A DNA stretch of 64,000 nucleotides. Origin: UBA1672 sp964351365. Its GTDB lineage: Bacteria; Pseudomonadota; Alphaproteobacteria; Micavibrionales; Micavibrionaceae. Within the stretch, counting starts at the first letter, position 1. Every line of letters starts with the position of its first letter. Below are positions 61,274 through 64,000 of this stretch, piece after piece. The stretch lies in the NCBI GenBank assembly GCA_964351365.1, contig CAYGNP010000007.1:1-64000 (forward strand), in the 5' to 3' direction. The position numbers were made by a program, and so were the translations under genes. The notes under the pieces were generated by a model, which saw only the letters and a program-made list of their open reading frames with translations, searched no databases and was not told the DNA's origin.

Positions 61274-64000
61274 ATGCGAGAAGAAAAAAACGTGCAGAAT
61301 ATTAAAACAAAAGAAGTTCTAGTCTATGTAACGATGCCCCGCGTTATACCGCGCTTGAAGTCTCTTTTCGTCTCTGGTTTTGGATATATTTCGTTTCTTC
61401 TGGCGCATGTTTACTCTATGGCGCGCCTTCTTCCTTACAATCATCCTTATCTTATGCCTGAAAATATTGGCCGCTATGGTATTCGCCATGTCATTGGAGA
61501 GGTTTCGCGCAATCTGGTTTTTTCAAGGAAAAATATTGATCAGATATTGATTTATTTTGTTACACTTGCGGGCATATTTATGCTGCTGGCGCAGTTTATC
61601 ATGATGATTTATGCGATGGTGATTGCCCCTGCGATGGCTTTTTCGTGGTTTAATACTTACCTGCCTAGAGATGATATTGCGTTTAACCTGCTTGATCAGA
61701 TTTTTGGTATTCCGGGAATTTATTGTAATTCACTTGCGCTGCCTTCAGCTACATATGCAGGCATTACTATCAGTGCGGCGTTGCCGATAAGCTGTACGGA
61801 GTTTATGGAGGTTAATGGTATAGCCTCTCTCTCGGCTGGGCCGCTAAGTATTGGTAATTTATTGCCGTATCATGAAGCGTTACATGATCTCTTTCGTTTT
61901 TATTCAGTTGGGCTTCTGCTTATTGCTGTTATTATCTTCCTCTATTTTCTTGTTGTGATTGTGATTGAGACTGCGGTATCAGGAACACCTTTTGGGCAGC
62001 GTTTCCAAAATGTTTGGGTTCCCGTCAGGTTGGTCGTAGCGCTCGGTTTGCTGATGCCTATTAATTACGGTTTGAATTCGGGGCAGTATGTTGTTCTTTA
62101 TGCGGCGAAATGGGGCTCAGGCCTTGCGACGAATGGTTGGGTTCAGTTTAATGCAACTATTGTTTCACAAAGCATTTTTTCGGGTGCAGGTGGTGCTAAT
62201 CCTATGGGCGAGAGATATTCGTTGCTTGCTTTTCCTGAAATTCCTGACATTACCTCGACGATTGAGGCAATGAGTCTCGTTCATTCTTGTGCTTACGCTT
62301 ATCACAGGATTAATGCTGGGCAATTTAATAAAACGAGAGGAACGGGGACTTATCCTGAAATTACTGCAAATTACACTGCAGGGACTGAGGGCGATTTTCA
62401 GATTCAGCCTTATTTGATTAAGCAGCCCAGTTCTGGTATGCCTGCGGGGCCGATTGGCGGTTCTCAAATTGTTGGCGATCCCGCAGAGCGTCTCTTCATT
62501 TCAACGCCCACGAGTGTGACTTATTTGCGTGCGCTCGGATTTTACTATGCGAATGATATTATAATACGCTTCGGTGAGTTTAGAAGGGAGCTTGGTTCTG
62601 TTACCTCAAAAGTTTACACAAGTGAAATTGCTGGTGTGAAACCTCTCTGCGGAGATATTCGCATTCCAGTTATGGATGTTTCTGATGCTGGTGGTGCGCT
62701 TGCAAGTCCGTCGCGCGGTGGCAGTGATGCTATGTTGAAGCATTATTATGAACTGGTTATGGCGCTGTGGTTTGAGGATGTGCGAATGCGTCAGTTTGCC
62801 CGCCTTTCTGTTGAGCACTCAATATCCAAGGATCGTATTGTCGCGGAAAATTTCTGTAGTGGAACTGAGACAGGCGGTGCAGGTGGTGGGCCTCTGTCGG
62901 GTAGAGGCACTGGTTTTGCAGGCTTTCCTTCGACTTTGGCTGAATGCCTGAATAATGGACCGTCTGAGGACTGGAAGGCTGGTCGTGGGACTAATCAAGG
63001 GATGATTGATAGGTACACGGATCTTTTGAGAGCTGACATGATCCAGGCCTGGATTGATTATGTCCAAAACTCAACATACACGAATATAAGTTTTGATGTT
63101 ATGTCGCGTGGCTGGGGTGGTGCTGGTATATGGTACAATAAGCTCGCGGAAATTAATGGCGGATGGATGAGCGGTGTGCGCGCTATTCCTGCTATGGATG
63201 CTTACCCGATCGTCATGGAGCAGGTTCGGGATTATAAACGTCAAAATAACGAGGCTATAGAAGGGTTGCGGCAGTTTGACCCGACCCTAAAAGCTGCTGC
63301 TGAGGGATCTCCGCCCAAGAAAGTGATTATCGCTCAGGGGGGGGATGAGCTTGAGAAAGTTGCGGAGCCTCTGGCGAGTGTATATTCCTATTGGAACCCT
63401 GAGACTGGGCCTAAAAATCCAAATGATCTCTCACGTGTTCCGGTATCAAATGTTTTTGTTAATGCGATCCATCTTATGCTTGGGACCAATGGTCTTACTA
63501 ATATTCGTGGTGCTAATCAGCATCTTCATCCCCTAGCGCAACTAGTTGCTGTTGGTAAGGGGCTCGTTGATTCAGCAGTTTTTAATATGGCGGCCTCTTC
63601 TGTATCGACATTCCTCGGAGGAATGGTTGGTGCGATGGCAAAATATAAGGATTTTGCAGGCGCAGCAGAGGCGGCTAGCCAGATATTTTATGCCATGGCC
63701 TTTATTGGTTTAACGGCTGGTTTTGTGCTCTTTTATGTTCTTCCGTTCCTGCCGTTTTTGTATTTTTATTTTGCGGTAGCGTCGTGGGTTAAGGCAATAT
63801 TTGAGGCTATGGTTGGTGTACCGCTCTGGGCTCTTGCGCATATGCGTATAGATGGTGAGGGTTTACCAGGAGATGCGGCTCAAAATGGTTATTTTCTTAT
63901 TATGGAGATTTTTATACGCCCTATATTGACTGTTTTCGGACTTATTGCTGCGATTATAATTTTTTCTACTCAGGTCAGGATTTTAAATTTGATATGGGAT
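61274..64000 (+). CDS. dotA: DotA/TraY-family type IVB secretion or conjugation protein (runs off the edge)
   Basis: The 909 codons visible form an open frame to the window end. DotA/TraY proteins are large polytopic inner-membrane components of type IVB secretion (Dot/Icm) and IncI conjugation systems, in which DotA forms part of the channel and can be released from the cell. Hydrophobic segments occur near residues 35-55, 95-125, 215-240, 260-280 and 775-900, around a long periplasmic domain. Diagnostic pieces are SGTPFGQRFQNVWVPVRLVVALGLLMPI, LNSGQYVVLYAAKWGSGLATNGW and the C-terminal WVKAIFEAMVGVPLWALAHM, RIDGEGLPGDAAQNGYFLIM, EIFIRPILTVFGLIAAI. The ATG at 61274 lacks a strong ribosome-binding site. 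Other dot genes are presumably beyond 64 kb. Confidence 0.85.
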   Translation, partial: MREEKNVQNIKTKEVLVYVTMPRVIPRLKSLFVSGFGYISFLLAHVYSMARLLPYNHPYLMPENIGRYGIRHVIGEVSRNLVFSRKNIDQILIYFVTLAGIFMLLAQFIMMIYAMVIAPAMAFSWFNTYLPRDDIAFNLLDQIFGIPGIYCNSLALPSATYAGITISAALPISCTEFMEVNGIASLSAGPLSIGNLLPYHEALHDLFRFYSVGLLLIAVIIFLYFLVVIVIETAVSGTPFGQRFQNVWVPVRLVVALGLLMPINYGLNSGQYVVLYAAKWGSGLATNGWVQFNATIVSQSIFSGAGGANPMGERYSLLAFPEIPDITSTIEAMSLVHSCAYAYHRINAGQFNKTRGTGTYPEITANYTAGTEGDFQIQPYLIKQPSSGMPAGPIGGSQIVGDPAERLFISTPTSVTYLRALGFYYANDIIIRFGEFRRELGSVTSKVYTSEIAGVKPLCGDIRIPVMDVSDAGGALASPSRGGSDAMLKHYYELVMALWFEDVRMRQFARLSVEHSISKDRIVAENFCSGTETGGAGGGPLSGRGTGFAGFPSTLAECLNNGPSEDWKAGRGTNQGMIDRYTDLLRADMIQAWIDYVQNSTYTNISFDVMSRGWGGAGIWYNKLAEINGGWMSGVRAIPAMDAYPIVMEQVRDYKRQNNEAIEGLRQFDPTLKAAAEGSPPKKVIIAQGGDELEKVAEPLASVYSYWNPETGPKNPNDLSRVPVSNVFVNAIHLMLGTNGLTNIRGANQHLHPLAQLVAVGKGLVDSAVFNMAASSVSTFLGGMVGAMAKYKDFAGAAEAASQIFYAMAFIGLTAGFVLFYVLPFLPFLYFYFAVASWVKAIFEAMVGVPLWALAHMRIDGEGLPGDAAQNGYFLIMEIFIRPILTVFGLIAAIIIFSTQVRILNLIWD

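Noticed and set aside
1..64000. tRNA, rRNA, CRISPR, insertion sequence or prophage
   Set aside because: No tRNA cloverleaf, repeat-spacer array, transposase, integrase or phage gene was found in the gaps or frames examined.

Overview
The window looks like a chromosomal segment of an Alphaproteobacterium with moderate GC content. The evidence is a large-type NAD-glutamate dehydrogenase (about 1,600 residues), an IalB-family secreted protein, the alphaproteobacterial cox gene order (coxB-coxA-ctaB-coxF ... ctaG-coxC-DUF983-surf1), a prepilin-like protein and a DotA/TraY protein of type IVB secretion. A free-living, predatory or host-associated Micavibrio-like lineage would fit, but that placement is inference. 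No tRNA, rRNA, CRISPR array, insertion sequence or prophage was seen. Genes are tightly packed, many overlap by a few bases, and only two gene-poor stretches exceed 300 bases.

Layout. 1-3.6 kb: a lipoprotein hydrolase cut by the window edge, then two TerD-family genes flanking a Ca2+/cation antiporter. 3.6-12.2 kb: housekeeping genes xseA, putA, purD, tadA, an RluB-type pseudouridine synthase, rsmD and uppP. 12.2-20.8 kb: a YceI gene next to a cytochrome b561-YceI fusion, a glutathione transferase, a YeeZ-like protein, a multi-PAS histidine kinase, and a redoxin plus DsbD/ScsB-type reductase pair. 20.9-34.4 kb: acetoacetyl-CoA synthetase, an aminotransferase behind a possible alanine-rich leader peptide, glutathione reductase, NDH-2, glutamate dehydrogenase and two polysaccharide or envelope membrane proteins. 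34.4-43.8 kb: ubiA, rsmE and the aa3-type oxidase cluster. 43.9-50.8 kb: an IalB protein, an M23 peptidase, RNase E/G, a prepilin-like protein and a second aminotransferase. 50.8-64 kb: an accessory-looking region with a micro-ORF, a candidate small RNA ending in a strong terminator, a secreted protein of unknown function, a glycosyltransferase, a 1,493-residue Ala/Pro-linked multidomain protein, tag, a DUF3137 protein, ettA and the start of dotA.

How the genes fit together. PutA makes glutamate from proline and GdhB turns glutamate into 2-oxoglutarate. Two aminotransferases and acetoacetyl-CoA synthetase also feed the TCA cycle. Reducing power can enter the respiratory chain through NDH-2, UbiA supplies quinone, and the cox cluster supplies the terminal oxidase with its haem and copper assembly factors. 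The YceI/b561 pair, glutathione reductase, GST and DsbD/redoxin form an envelope redox theme. The most novel material is the region around the 1,493-residue protein and dotA, the Ala-rich leader before the aminotransferase at 23.1 kb, and the candidate small RNA near 51.1 kb.
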